This document shows positions 5,893 to 12,982 of a DNA stretch of 12,982 bases, piece by piece. The DNA is from CALMZN01 sp964540095 (lineage in GTDB: Bacteria > Patescibacteriota > Patescibacteriia > UBA1558 > GWA2-36-10), in assembly GCA_964540095.1 (NCBI GenBank), contig CAZILH010000025.1, forward strand, positions 1 through 12,982, given 5' to 3'. Numbering within the stretch: position 1 is the first letter of the stretch; the number at the start of each line of letters is the position of its first letter. The notes below the pieces were generated by a model. The model was not told the origin of the DNA. It searched no databases and worked only from the letters and a program-made list of their open reading frames with translations. A program made the position numbers and the translations under genes.

Positions 5893-6558
5893 ATGGAAGC
5901 CAGGCACAACAAATTACTAAAAGCTATTATTGAGCAGTATATTGCTACTGCCAAACCAGTGGGCTCCAAATCACTGGCCGAAGATAGTGGTTTTGACCTT
6001 AGTTCAGCCACAATTCGCAATGAAATGGCTGATTTGGAAGAGCGCGGTTTTATTGCTCAGCCCTATACTTCAGCTGGTCGCATACCGACAGCTAGTGGTT
6101 ATCGATATTATTTAGACAATTTGTTGTCAATCGAAAATGCTAGTCACAAAGATTTTGGAGAATTAGAAAATGCTTACAAATCCGATATTCGTCATTTGAT
6201 AAAAATATTATCTGACAAAACAAATTTAGCGATTATCTTGAGCAGAGAATCAAACGATATTTATATTACTGGTTTGTTCAATCTTTTTTCTCAACCAGAA
6301 TTTGAAGATTACAAAATGGTTTTGTCTATGAGCCAGGTAGTTGATTCACTGGAAAAAGCCATGTCCAATATGTTTCACAAAATTGATAAACCACAAGTGT
6401 TGCTGGGACCAGAAAATCCTTGGTCAGAGTATTGCTCGGTAGTGATTGCCCCGCTTAACACCAAAGAAAAATGTTTGCTAGCTTTTTTGGGACCTTTGCG
6501 CATGAATTATAATCAGACCTTGGGTTTGATGGATTCAGTAACTAAAATTGTAAAATAG
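5893..6558 (+). CDS. hrcA: Heat-shock repressor HrcA, short form
   Basis: Represses heat-shock genes by binding CIRCE as a dimer; in other bacteria its activity is maintained by the GroE chaperonin. From the ATG at 5893 it has 221 residues. The N-terminal winged helix-turn-helix (about 1-75) is well conserved: EQYIATAKPVGSKSLAE, SSATIRNEMADLEERGFI, TSAGRIPTASGYRYYLD. The C-terminal part retains NLFSQPEF (130-137) and a GAF-like ending with LGPLRMNYNQTLGLMDSV (199-216). HrcA is usually about 340 residues; the missing portion, near residue 115-125, corresponds to the first part of the GAF-like domain and the inserted dimerisation domain. A longer frame opening with GTG at 5866 is rejected because that codon lies inside the CIRCE right arm and the family begins at MEARHNKLLKAI. 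Another gene follows after one base. Confidence 0.94.
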   Translation: MEARHNKLLKAIIEQYIATAKPVGSKSLAEDSGFDLSSATIRNEMADLEERGFIAQPYTSAGRIPTASGYRYYLDNLLSIENASHKDFGELENAYKSDIRHLIKILSDKTNLAIILSRESNDIYITGLFNLFSQPEFEDYKMVLSMSQVVDSLEKAMSNMFHKIDKPQVLLGPENPWSEYCSVVIAPLNTKEKCLLAFLGPLRMNYNQTLGLMDSVTKIVK

Positions 6559-6559
6559 T

Positions 6560-7066
6560 ATGTCAGAAGAAAAAAAAGTAAAAACCAACCCTCAGGCCGG
6601 TGATAAAAATACAGAAACAGTAGTAGATACAAAAGATGAGGCAACTATCAACCTTGAGGGCTGGAAAAAAGCTTTGGCTGATTATCATAATTTGCAAAAA
6701 GAAACTGACAAGCGAATGTCGCAGTTAAATGATTTTGTCTTGTCTGCGGTGGTGCTGGAATTATTACCAGTATTTGATAATTATGAAATTGCTTTGAGCC
6801 ACGTGCCGCCCGAGCAAAAAAATGAGTCCTGGGTCAAGGGCTTGGAGCAGACCATGAAGCTGTGGGAGAATTTTTTACGCGATCATAATATACAGAAAAT
6901 TGTCACTTTGGGTAAAAATTTTGATCCGCGTGAGCAGGAAGCTGTCGGTCATATCAATGATAGCCAGCAAGCTGATCAACTGGTAGTCCAAGAAGTTCAA
7001 AGTGGCTACTTGTGTCAGCAATTAGTACTGCGACCGGCTAAGGTAATAATTAATAATATAAATTAA
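6560..7066 (+). CDS. grpE: Nucleotide exchange factor GrpE
   Basis: Releases ADP from DnaK to reset the chaperone cycle in the cytoplasm. The 168-residue protein has a charged, disordered N-terminus (1-30), a long helix including ADYHNLQKETDKRM (40-53), the four-helix bundle with LLPVFDNYEIAL (68-79), and the C-terminal beta-wing domain with FDPREQEAVG (121-130) and VQEVQSGYLCQQLVLRPAKVII (143-164), the family signature. The usual pattern before the GrpE helix is present, with Tyr-His-Asn-Leu in place of Tyr-x-Asn-x. Length is typical for a small GrpE. It begins one base after the hrcA stop with no Shine-Dalgarno site, so it is co-transcribed and probably translationally coupled with hrcA. 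Confidence 0.94.
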   Translation: MSEEKKVKTNPQAGDKNTETVVDTKDEATINLEGWKKALADYHNLQKETDKRMSQLNDFVLSAVVLELLPVFDNYEIALSHVPPEQKNESWVKGLEQTMKLWENFLRDHNIQKIVTLGKNFDPREQEAVGHINDSQQADQLVVQEVQSGYLCQQLVLRPAKVIINNIN

Positions 7067-7080
7067 TAAAAAATATTCAG

Positions 7081-7097
7081 CTGCCAAAATAAGGCAG
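7081..7097 (+). promoter_or_regulatory. Small hairpin in the grpE-hsp20 gap
   Basis: CTGCC (7081-7085) pairs with GGCAG (7093-7097) around a 7-base AAAATAA loop, ending 9 bases before the Shine-Dalgarno of hsp20. It lacks a following U-tract, so it is not an intrinsic terminator. It could serve as a processing site or mRNA stabiliser within the polycistronic message. It does not sequester the Shine-Dalgarno, so it does not look like a ROSE or fourU thermometer. Confidence 0.45.
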
Positions 7098-7117
7098 TGT
7101 CAGAAAGGAAAAAACAT

Positions 7118-7513
7118 ATGTCATTAATACCATGGACACCATTTATCGACACTTTTGACAACATCGAAAAGAGTTTGGACAATTTTTTGCCAGCGGTCGA
7201 TGTCTATGAAGACAAAGACAATGTGGTAGTGGAAGCGACTTTGGCTGGTATCAAGCCAGAAGATGTCAGCATCGGCGTCAATGATGATGTCTTGACTATT
7301 GAAGGCCGTCGCCAAAGCACTAGCGAGGTGGATGAAAAAAATTATTATCGTAAAGAAGTTAGGACTGGTTCATTCCATCGCAGTGTTTTGTTGCCAGTTT
7401 CTGTGCACAGCGACAAGGCGGAAGCCAACTTTGAAAATGGTTTACTGCGAATAGTTTTACCAAAAGCTACACCCGCAAAATCTAAGAATATTAAAATTAA
7501 TATAAAAAAATAA
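7118..7513 (+). CDS. Small heat-shock protein, Hsp20/alpha-crystallin family
   Basis: An ATP-independent holdase that keeps unfolding proteins soluble until DnaK-DnaJ-GrpE refolds them. The 131-residue protein has a short N-terminal arm with WTPF and FDNIEKSLDNF (6-23), an alpha-crystallin domain (about 24-117) opening with PAVDVYEDKDNVVVEATLAG (25-44) and closing with the hallmark FENGLLRIVLPK (105-116), and a C-terminal IKINI tail that fits the I-x-I motif used for oligomer assembly. The ATG at 7118 is chosen over an in-frame GTG at 7097 because an AGGA Shine-Dalgarno (7106-7109) lies 8 bases upstream and the GTG overlaps the hairpin. It is the clearest ribosome binding site in the window, which suits a protein needed in quantity. 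Its placement between grpE and dnaK differs from the classical hrcA-grpE-dnaK-dnaJ order. Confidence 0.94.
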   Translation: MSLIPWTPFIDTFDNIEKSLDNFLPAVDVYEDKDNVVVEATLAGIKPEDVSIGVNDDVLTIEGRRQSTSEVDEKNYYRKEVRTGSFHRSVLLPVSVHSDKAEANFENGLLRIVLPKATPAKSKNIKINIKK

Positions 7514-7833
7514 TGGATAATTTACCGCTTAATTTACGTTTGATTAAGCACTGCCCAGTGTGTCAGCGGGAGTACCAGCAAACCTTGGTCCAAATATTGA
7601 GTGAAAATGAATTTGGTTTATTGACTCACGTCACTTGCGCTCATTGTGGGGCTCATCTTTTGACACGACTGGCTAGTATGCCTCAAGGTGTGATTGGTAA
7701 TTCTATTTTGACTGATTTGCAAGCTGATGAGGTTATGGGCTTCATTGCCTTTGATGAGATATCGGCCGATGATGTCTTGAGCGTTCATCAGCTATTGGAT
7801 AACAAAGAATTAATTAATAAATTAAATAATTAA
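7513..7833 (+). CDS. Uncharacterised small zinc-ribbon protein in the heat-shock operon
   Basis: A 106-residue protein that I do not recognise as a named family. It has two CxxC knuckles, CPVC (14-17) and CAHC (42-45), separated by 24 residues, as in zinc ribbons. The rest is a small acidic region containing two DEV/DDV-like segments, LQADEVMGFIAFDEI (about 76-90) and SADDVLSVHQLL (91-102), probably helical, with a KELINKLNN end. There is no signal peptide or membrane segment, so it should be cytoplasmic. Its ATG overlaps the hsp20 stop (TAATG), and dnaK begins 6 bases after it, so it is produced with the chaperones. It may be a redox- or zinc-sensing helper of Hsp20 or DnaK, loosely comparable to the zinc centres of Hsp33 and DnaJ, but nothing in the sequence proves a function. 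Nucleic-acid binding is the alternative. Confidence 0.85.
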   Translation: MDNLPLNLRLIKHCPVCQREYQQTLVQILSENEFGLLTHVTCAHCGAHLLTRLASMPQGVIGNSILTDLQADEVMGFIAFDEISADDVLSVHQLLDNKELINKLNN

Positions 7834-7839
7834 AATAAT

Positions 7840-9747
7840 ATGGCAAAAATTATAGGAATAGATTTGGGTACCACCAACTCCGCTGTGGCGGTAATAGAAG
7901 GTGGTCAACCAAAGATTTTGGAAAACAAAGAGGGCAATCGAACTACGCCTTCGGTGGTGGCAATTTCCAAAAACAACGAGCGTTTGGTCGGCATTGTGGC
8001 CAAGCGTCAGGCCGTGACAAATTCGGCTAATACAATATTTTCCGTCAAGCGTTTGATTGGTCGGCGTTTTTCTGACAATGAAGTGCAACGCGATTTGAAA
8101 ATTATGCCTTATCAAATCAAACAAGCCGGCGAGGGTGTCAAAGTGGTTATTGGTGATAAAGATTATTCACCTCAAGAGGTCTCCGCTATGATTTTGCAAA
8201 AAATAAAAGCTGACGCTGAAGAGCGCTTGGGTCAAACAATCACTGAGGCCGTAATTACTGTGCCAGCTTATTTTGATGACGCTCAGCGTCAAGCAACCAA
8301 GGATGCCGGTCGCATTGCTGGTCTTGATGTCAAAAGAATAATCAACGAGCCGACAGCCGCAGCTTTGGCTTATGGCTTTGATAAGAAAAAAGATCAGCAA
8401 ATAGTGGTTTATGATTTGGGTGGCGGTACTTTTGATGTGTCTGTTTTGGATGTTTCCAAAGATACAGTGGAAGTAAAATCAACCAATGGTGATACTCACT
8501 TAGGTGGTGATGATTTTGATCAAAAAATTATTGCTTGGATTATTGAAGAGTACAAAAAACAAGAAGGCATTGATTTATCTAATGACAAACTGGCTTTACA
8601 GCGCCTAAAAGAATCAGCTGAAAAAGCTAAGATTGAGTTATCATCTAGCTTGGAGACCGAAATCAATCAGCCGTTTATTACCACTGATGCTTCTGGGCCT
8701 AAGCACTTGATTTTGAAGATGACCCGGACCAAGTTGGAAGAGTTGATTCGTGATTTGGTAGATAAGACTCTGGAGCCCTGCCGTAAGGCCTTGGCTGACG
8801 CTAATTTGAAAACCAGTGATATTGAGGAAGTTATTTTAGTCGGCGGTATGACTAGGATGCCTTTGGTGCAAAAAACAGTCGAGGAATTTTTTGGTAAAAA
8901 ACCAAACATTTCAGTCAATCCTGATGAAGTAGTGGCTCTAGGTGCCGCGGTGCAAGCCGGAGTTTTGCAAGGTGATGTCAAAGATGTTTTGTTGCTTGAT
9001 GTGACACCACTGACTTTTGGTATTGAGACCTTGGGTGGCATTCGCACTCCTTTGATTTCTCGCAACACCACTATTCCTACTTCCAAGAGCCAGGTATTTT
9101 CTACAGCCGCTGATAGTCAAGATAGTGTGGAAATCCACGTTTTGCAAGGTGAAAGAGAAATGGCTGTTGATAATAAGACATTAGGACGCTTTACTTTGTC
9201 TGGTATTCCACCAGCTCCAAGGGGTGTGCCACAGATTGAAGTGACCTTTGATATTGATGCCAATGGTATTTTGAATGTTTCGGCTATTGATCGGGCTACC
9301 AGCAAAAAGCAATCCATCACCATCCAATCATCTTCTGGTTTATCTGAAGAGGAGATTAAGAAAATGCAACAAGATGCAGAAATACATGCTGATGAAGATA
9401 AAAAGAAAAAAGAAGTAGTAGAGACCAAAAATCATGCTGAGCAGATTATTTTCTCCACGGAAAAATTCTTGAAAGACATGAAAGAAAAAATCAAGGAAGA
9501 AGATAAAAAAGCCATTGAAGATAAATTGGAGCCCTTGCGCAAAGTCAAGGAAGCCGGTGATGTGGAGGCCATCAAAAAAGCTATCGCCGATCTTGAGGAA
9601 GTTGTGCAAAAAATTGGCGCTGCTCTTTATCAAGCAACAGCTCAAGAACAAAATACCGCTACTCCAGAGCAAAATAGTTCTGATGCCAAAAAAGAAGAAC
9701 CAGTGGAAGGTGATTTTAAAGAAGTTAATGATCAGGATAAAAAATAA
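7840..9747 (+). CDS. dnaK: Molecular chaperone DnaK (Hsp70)
   Basis: The ATP-driven chaperone that binds exposed hydrophobic segments in unfolded proteins. It has 635 residues, a normal length. The nucleotide-binding domain (1-378) carries GIDLGTTNS (6-14), the catalytic-site segment INEPTAAALAYG (168-179), phosphate loop VYDLGGGTFDVS (190-201) and VILVGGMTRMP (331-341). The interdomain linker VKDVLLLDVTPL (380-391) is intact, and the substrate-binding domain has VTPLTFGIETLGG and FDIDANGILNVSA. A helical lid (about 502-600) and a disordered tail ending PVEGDFKEVNDQDKK follow. The roughly 20-residue segment after RRF (about 77-98), absent from classical Firmicutes DnaK, is present. It starts 6 bases after the zinc-ribbon gene with no Shine-Dalgarno site and is controlled by CIRCE upstream of hrcA. 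Confidence 0.98.
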   Translation: MAKIIGIDLGTTNSAVAVIEGGQPKILENKEGNRTTPSVVAISKNNERLVGIVAKRQAVTNSANTIFSVKRLIGRRFSDNEVQRDLKIMPYQIKQAGEGVKVVIGDKDYSPQEVSAMILQKIKADAEERLGQTITEAVITVPAYFDDAQRQATKDAGRIAGLDVKRIINEPTAAALAYGFDKKKDQQIVVYDLGGGTFDVSVLDVSKDTVEVKSTNGDTHLGGDDFDQKIIAWIIEEYKKQEGIDLSNDKLALQRLKESAEKAKIELSSSLETEINQPFITTDASGPKHLILKMTRTKLEELIRDLVDKTLEPCRKALADANLKTSDIEEVILVGGMTRMPLVQKTVEEFFGKKPNISVNPDEVVALGAAVQAGVLQGDVKDVLLLDVTPLTFGIETLGGIRTPLISRNTTIPTSKSQVFSTAADSQDSVEIHVLQGEREMAVDNKTLGRFTLSGIPPAPRGVPQIEVTFDIDANGILNVSAIDRATSKKQSITIQSSSGLSEEEIKKMQQDAEIHADEDKKKKEVVETKNHAEQIIFSTEKFLKDMKEKIKEEDKKAIEDKLEPLRKVKEAGDVEAIKKAIADLEEVVQKIGAALYQATAQEQNTATPEQNSSDAKKEEPVEGDFKEVNDQDKK

Positions 9748-9750
9748 TTA

Positions 9751-10887
9751 ATGCCCAAAGACTACTACAAAGTATTGGGAGTAGAGCGCTCTGCTTCGGA
9801 AGCTGATATTAAAAAAGCTTTTAGAAAATTAGCCCACGTACACCATCCAGACAAAAGCAATGGTAATGCCGAAAAGTTTAAAGAAATAAACGAGGCCTAC
9901 CAAGTGCTTAGTAATAAAGAAAAAAAATCTCAGTACGATCAATTTGGTAGTACTTTTGAAAACGGTGGTGGCGGAAGTTATGGGCCTTTTCAAGGTGGAG
10001 GTTTTTCCGCCCAAGGCGGACCAGCCTCGGGCTGGGATTTCAACGGTTTTCAAAATGCTAATGCCCAAGGTGCTAATTTTGATTTTGATTTGGGCGATAT
10101 TTTTAGTAGTTTTTTTGGCGGTGCTACTCAAGGCCGGTCACGGCGTCGCAGGGGTTCTGATATCCAGATGGATATCGAGATTACTCTCAAAGACGCCGCT
10201 TTTGGGGTGGCTAAAAACATTAAGATAAGAAAAAAAGATATTTGTCAGGACTGCCAAGGTAGCGGAGCCAAAGATGGTAAATCATTTAGCTCTTGCCAGC
10301 AATGTAAAGGCAGTGGCCAAATATCAACAACTATTCTGGGTCAATTTCGCACTCAAACCATTTGTCCTAGTTGCCAAGGAGCTGGTCAGGTGATCAAAGA
10401 AAAATGCTCTAATTGTGGAGGTGTGGGTAATATTTGGCGAGAGCAAAGTTTGAAGGTTGAGATTCCGGCAGGCATTGACGATGGTCAATCTATTAAATTG
10501 TCTGGTCAAGGCAATAGCGGACCAAACAAAGCGCCAGCTGGCGACTTGTACATTACGGCCCATGTTTTGCCTGATGAGCATTTTGAGCGTCAGGGTTTTG
10601 ATTTGTTTAGTGAACAAAAAATACCATTTGCTACGGCCACTTTAGGTGGCGAGATCAATGTCCATACTATTGATGGTCAAGTAAAATTAAAAATTCCCAG
10701 TGGCACACCAAGCGGTAAGAAATTTATTTTGCGTAACAAAGGCCTGACCAAGATAAATTCCAAGAATAGAGGAGACCAAGTAGTGTCTATTCAAGTAGCG
10801 GTGCCTACCAAATTATCCAATAAACAAAAAAAATTAATTGAAGAATTACAACAAGAACTTGGACAAGAATCAAAATCTTGGTGGTAA
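9751..10887 (+). CDS. dnaJ: Co-chaperone DnaJ (Hsp40, type I)
   Basis: Delivers clients to DnaK and stimulates its ATPase. The 378-residue protein has all type I parts. The J domain (about 4-66) has the essential HPD at 32-34. A Gly/Phe-rich linker (about 66-128) follows, with a DFDLGDIFSSFFGG segment at 111-124. The zinc-binding domain has four CxxCxGxG repeats: CQDCQGSG (165), CQQCKGSG (182), CPSCQGAG (205) and CSNCGGVG (219). The C-terminal beta-sandwich domains contain GDLYITAHVLPDEHFERQG and KIPSGTPSGKKFILRNKG, followed by a short dimerisation tail. The HPD loop reads HVHHPDKSNGNA, close to consensus. It starts 3 bases after the dnaK stop and closes the heat-shock operon. No intrinsic terminator is evident in the 39 bases after it. 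Confidence 0.97.
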   Translation: MPKDYYKVLGVERSASEADIKKAFRKLAHVHHPDKSNGNAEKFKEINEAYQVLSNKEKKSQYDQFGSTFENGGGGSYGPFQGGGFSAQGGPASGWDFNGFQNANAQGANFDFDLGDIFSSFFGGATQGRSRRRRGSDIQMDIEITLKDAAFGVAKNIKIRKKDICQDCQGSGAKDGKSFSSCQQCKGSGQISTTILGQFRTQTICPSCQGAGQVIKEKCSNCGGVGNIWREQSLKVEIPAGIDDGQSIKLSGQGNSGPNKAPAGDLYITAHVLPDEHFERQGFDLFSEQKIPFATATLGGEINVHTIDGQVKLKIPSGTPSGKKFILRNKGLTKINSKNRGDQVVSIQVAVPTKLSNKQKKLIEELQQELGQESKSWW

Positions 10888-10926
10888 TGAATCGGTAGTT
10901 ATAAACATAATTATTATTTTAATCTA

Positions 10927-11925
10927 ATGAATTTAGATAAGCTATACAAAGTTTTGGCTGACCAAGCAAAATATCGAGTCAAGCAGTGTCAAGAAGCCAT
11001 CTTCAAAAATTTTTTGAGTGATTGGTCGGAGGCCTCAAATCTACCCAAAGCACTGATTGAGCAGTTGAACAAAGAATGTCCGCTCAAAATAGAGGCAAAA
11101 ATATTTGAGTCCAAAGATAACAAAACCACCAAGGCCTTGATTAACTTGGAAGACGGTTTGCAAATAGAAAGTGTTTTATTGGCGCATCGTGATGGCCGGC
11201 ACACGGTTTGTGTCTCTACTCAAGTTGGTTGTTCCGGGGCTTGTACATTTTGTGCCACTGGTCAGATGGGTTTGAAAAGAAATTTGACTGCTAGCGAAAT
11301 AGTAGAACAGGTTTTGCTTTTTTCTAGAGTTTTGCATAAAAATAATGACCGAGTATCCAATGTCGTGTTTATGGGTATGGGCGAGCCATTTTTGAATTAC
11401 GACAATGTCATCAAAGCCATAAAATATTTTAATGACAAAGAGGCCTTTAATATCGGCGCTCGCCATATATCTATTTCTACTTGTGGGATTTTACCGGGTA
11501 TTGATAAGCTGGCTGATGAAAAAATGCAGATTAATTTAGCTATTTCTTTGCATGCCCCAAATGACGAATTGCGTAGTGAATTGATGCCTATCAACAAAAA
11601 ATTTCCTTTGGACAAGCTATTCAAGGCCATTGATAAATACATTGCCAAAACCGGTCGCAAAGTCATGTTTGAATACCTGATGATCAAAGGGGTAAATGAT
11701 AGAGTCGAGCATGCTCGGGAATTAGCCAAAATAATGAACAAACCACTCTATATGGTTAATTTGATTATTTATAATTCTACTGGCATTTATCGCTCTTCAG
11801 ATAGCGTGACAATTCAAAATTTTAAAAATATTTTGGACAAAGCTGGCATTGGTGTTGTTCAGCGCTATAGTTTTGGTCGCGATATCAAAGCGGCTTGTGG
11901 TCAACTAGCGGCTAAGAATAAATAA
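10927..11925 (+). CDS. rlmN: 23S rRNA (adenine(2503)-C(2))-methyltransferase RlmN
   Basis: A radical-SAM enzyme that methylates C2 of A2503 in 23S rRNA, and of A37 in some tRNAs, supporting accurate translation. In 332 residues it has the 4Fe-4S motif Cys102-x3-Cys106-x2-Cys109 (VGCSGACTFCATGQMG), and both catalytic cysteines: Cys95, seven residues before the cluster motif, and Cys324 in DIKAACGQLA, equivalent to the methyl-carrying Cys355 of the E. coli enzyme. SAM-binding motifs GMGEPFLNYDNV (150-161), HISISTCGILPGI (180-192) and LAISLHAPNDELRSELMPIN (204-223) are typical. The N-terminal accessory region (1-90) is divergent and slightly short. The 39-base gap after dnaJ holds no clear promoter or terminator, so it may be read from the heat-shock transcript. 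The related resistance enzyme Cfr is unlikely, given the strong RlmN-type motifs. Confidence 0.95.
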   Translation: MNLDKLYKVLADQAKYRVKQCQEAIFKNFLSDWSEASNLPKALIEQLNKECPLKIEAKIFESKDNKTTKALINLEDGLQIESVLLAHRDGRHTVCVSTQVGCSGACTFCATGQMGLKRNLTASEIVEQVLLFSRVLHKNNDRVSNVVFMGMGEPFLNYDNVIKAIKYFNDKEAFNIGARHISISTCGILPGIDKLADEKMQINLAISLHAPNDELRSELMPINKKFPLDKLFKAIDKYIAKTGRKVMFEYLMIKGVNDRVEHARELAKIMNKPLYMVNLIIYNSTGIYRSSDSVTIQNFKNILDKAGIGVVQRYSFGRDIKAACGQLAAKNK

Positions 11926-11955
11926 AAAATAATTTAAATTTTATATTAGTTTAGT

Positions 11956-12982
11956 TTAATTTATTTTTACTTCTACTTCGGGATAATTAGATAAAACATC
12001 ATTGGGGAAGGGGGCGTCATTATTTTTTAGATATTTATCAAAAAATGATAAAATATAACTATTGGTTATTGTTTTCATTTTATTGGCGTCAATTTTGCCC
12101 GTCATGCCAATAAACTTGGTGCTCGGCATTATTATCTGGTTATCATCAAAATTCAAATGTTTACTGCCTTTAATAGTGACAGTATAAAGTTTATTATTAA
12201 ATTGATTAAAAATAAAATCGTTTACTCCAGAAAATTGCTCGCTGTACATTGTCATGAATGGTTGCTGAATTTTTCCGTTAATAACATCACCAAACTGAAA
12301 TCCATCCATATTAATACCCGCCTTAAAACGATTGTCTATTAAACAAACTTGGCCAGCCACTGCTCCGCCCATTGAATGTCCCAAAATTCCCAAACTAGAT
12401 AAATCAAGTTTGTTAGTAAAAATACCATTTCCTTGGCCGGAATTTATTTTTTCCATTTCATCGATTACAAATTGGACATCACTAGTGCGTTCGCGTAAAG
12501 TAGTATCCATAAAAGTAGCTTGGCCTAATATTTCTTTGGCAATTTCATTTTTTTCATTCTCATCTGTGCTTGTCCAAAATTTTGTCCAAAGTGGTAAGGT
12601 GATTTTTTGCTCTTGTTGGTAATTTTCCAAATGTTCCCTACTAAAGGGGACTATTTTTTTATCAGAATAAACAACGGATTGTGACTCATAGGGTTGATTT
12701 AAGGAAAAAACTATATAACCATGACTAGCCAATTCTTCCATTAATAATTGATAATCATCGTAAGCGGCCAAAAATCCATTGGAAAAAATAAGGACTGGAT
12801 ACATGGATTGTTGTTTGGAAATTGGTATATCTAAATAAGAGTTAGTCCTTATCAAATTATAATGTCCAAAAATAAAATTGGGTGCTCCTCCGGACTCAAT
12901 CAAACCAATCGGCGGGGTACTTTTTCTATAAATCATAGGATTTCCAGTGCTGGCGTCAGCTGGATACCACGCTCTAGCCATA
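11956..12982 (-). CDS. Alpha/beta hydrolase, PAF-acetylhydrolase-like (N-terminus beyond window)
   Basis: At least 341 residues of a serine hydrolase resembling the plasma PAF-acetylhydrolase (isoform II) or chlorophyllase/dienelactone-hydrolase group. The visible start, MARAWYPAD, matches the internal WYPA strand found after an N-terminal segment in this family, so the Met at 12979-12981 is probably internal and the real start, possibly with a signal peptide, lies off the end. PVLIFSNGFLAAYDDYQLLMEELASHGYIVFSLN (62-95) covers the oxyanion strand and next helix. The nucleophile is Ser203 in GHSMGG (201-206), followed by Asp226 in NMDG and His275 in GSKHLNFDD as the likely triad. An acyl-ester substrate is probable but not identifiable. 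It converges on rlmN with only 30 bases between the two stops and belongs to a separate transcription unit. Confidence 0.82.
   Translation of the reverse strand, partial: MARAWYPADASTGNPMIYRKSTPPIGLIESGGAPNFIFGHYNLIRTNSYLDIPISKQQSMYPVLIFSNGFLAAYDDYQLLMEELASHGYIVFSLNQPYESQSVVYSDKKIVPFSREHLENYQQEQKITLPLWTKFWTSTDENEKNEIAKEILGQATFMDTTLRERTSDVQFVIDEMEKINSGQGNGIFTNKLDLSSLGILGHSMGGAVAGQVCLIDNRFKAGINMDGFQFGDVINGKIQQPFMTMYSEQFSGVNDFIFNQFNNKLYTVTIKGSKHLNFDDNQIIMPSTKFIGMTGKIDANKMKTITNSYILSFFDKYLKNNDAPFPNDVLSNYPEVEVKIN

Noticed and set aside
7097..7117. N-terminal extension of Hsp20 starting at GTG 7097
   Set aside because: The ATG at 7118 has a well-placed AGGA site and gives the normal family N-terminus; the GTG would lie at the base of the hairpin.
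8667..9086. Long minus-strand open frame (139 codons) inside dnaK
   Set aside because: It is antisense to a highly conserved part of DnaK and has an amino-acid make-up expected of a shadow frame; the same applies to the other frames overlapping the annotated genes.
11926..11955. Possible bidirectional terminator between the converging rlmN and hydrolase genes
   Set aside because: The 30 bases are almost pure A and T without a stable stem-loop.

Overview
The window reads as a chromosomal segment of a low-GC, gene-dense bacterium, most likely a member of the Candidate Phyla Radiation (Patescibacteria, Parcubacteria-like). This is inferred from four things: a pilin whose processed helix ends in the INPAKR-type sequence common in that group, a shortened HrcA, very tight gene packing with few Shine-Dalgarno sites, and proteins that match their families while looking divergent. 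All 14 visible stop codons are TAA or TAG, and glycine is encoded by GGN, so nothing suggests UGA=Gly recoding.

Layout. Positions 1-97 hold the tail of an unidentified plus-strand gene. A type IV pilin-like prepilin follows (214-717) behind its own promoter. Positions 885-5823 hold a four-gene export operon: a MacA/YknX-type membrane-fusion protein with an unusually long hairpin region, a MacB/LolD-type ATPase, and two paralogous MacB/FtsX-type permeases. Positions 5893-10887 hold a heat-shock operon in the order hrcA, grpE, hsp20, a small zinc-ribbon gene, dnaK, dnaJ. rlmN (10927-11925) follows on the same strand. It converges on a minus-strand alpha/beta hydrolase of the PAF-acetylhydrolase-like type, whose N-terminus lies beyond the window end.

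How it works together. Two perfect CIRCE operators (TTAGCACTC-N9-GAGTGCTAA) are present. One overlaps the hrcA promoter, as expected for HrcA autoregulation of the chaperone operon. The other overlaps a strong sigma-70-type promoter directly in front of the export operon. This is the main finding: the exporter appears to belong to the HrcA heat-shock regulon, so envelope export and cytoplasmic protein folding would be induced together. The two promoters use different geometry: the -10 box lies in the CIRCE spacer in one, and the -35 box in the other. At hrcA the predicted transcript start falls on the start codon, which suggests a leaderless mRNA.

Other points of interest are the uncharacterised CxxC/CxxC zinc-ribbon protein embedded between hsp20 and dnaK, the lack of the usual middle portion in HrcA, and a palindromic intergenic element inside the exporter operon. 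No tRNA, rRNA, CRISPR array or insertion sequence was seen.
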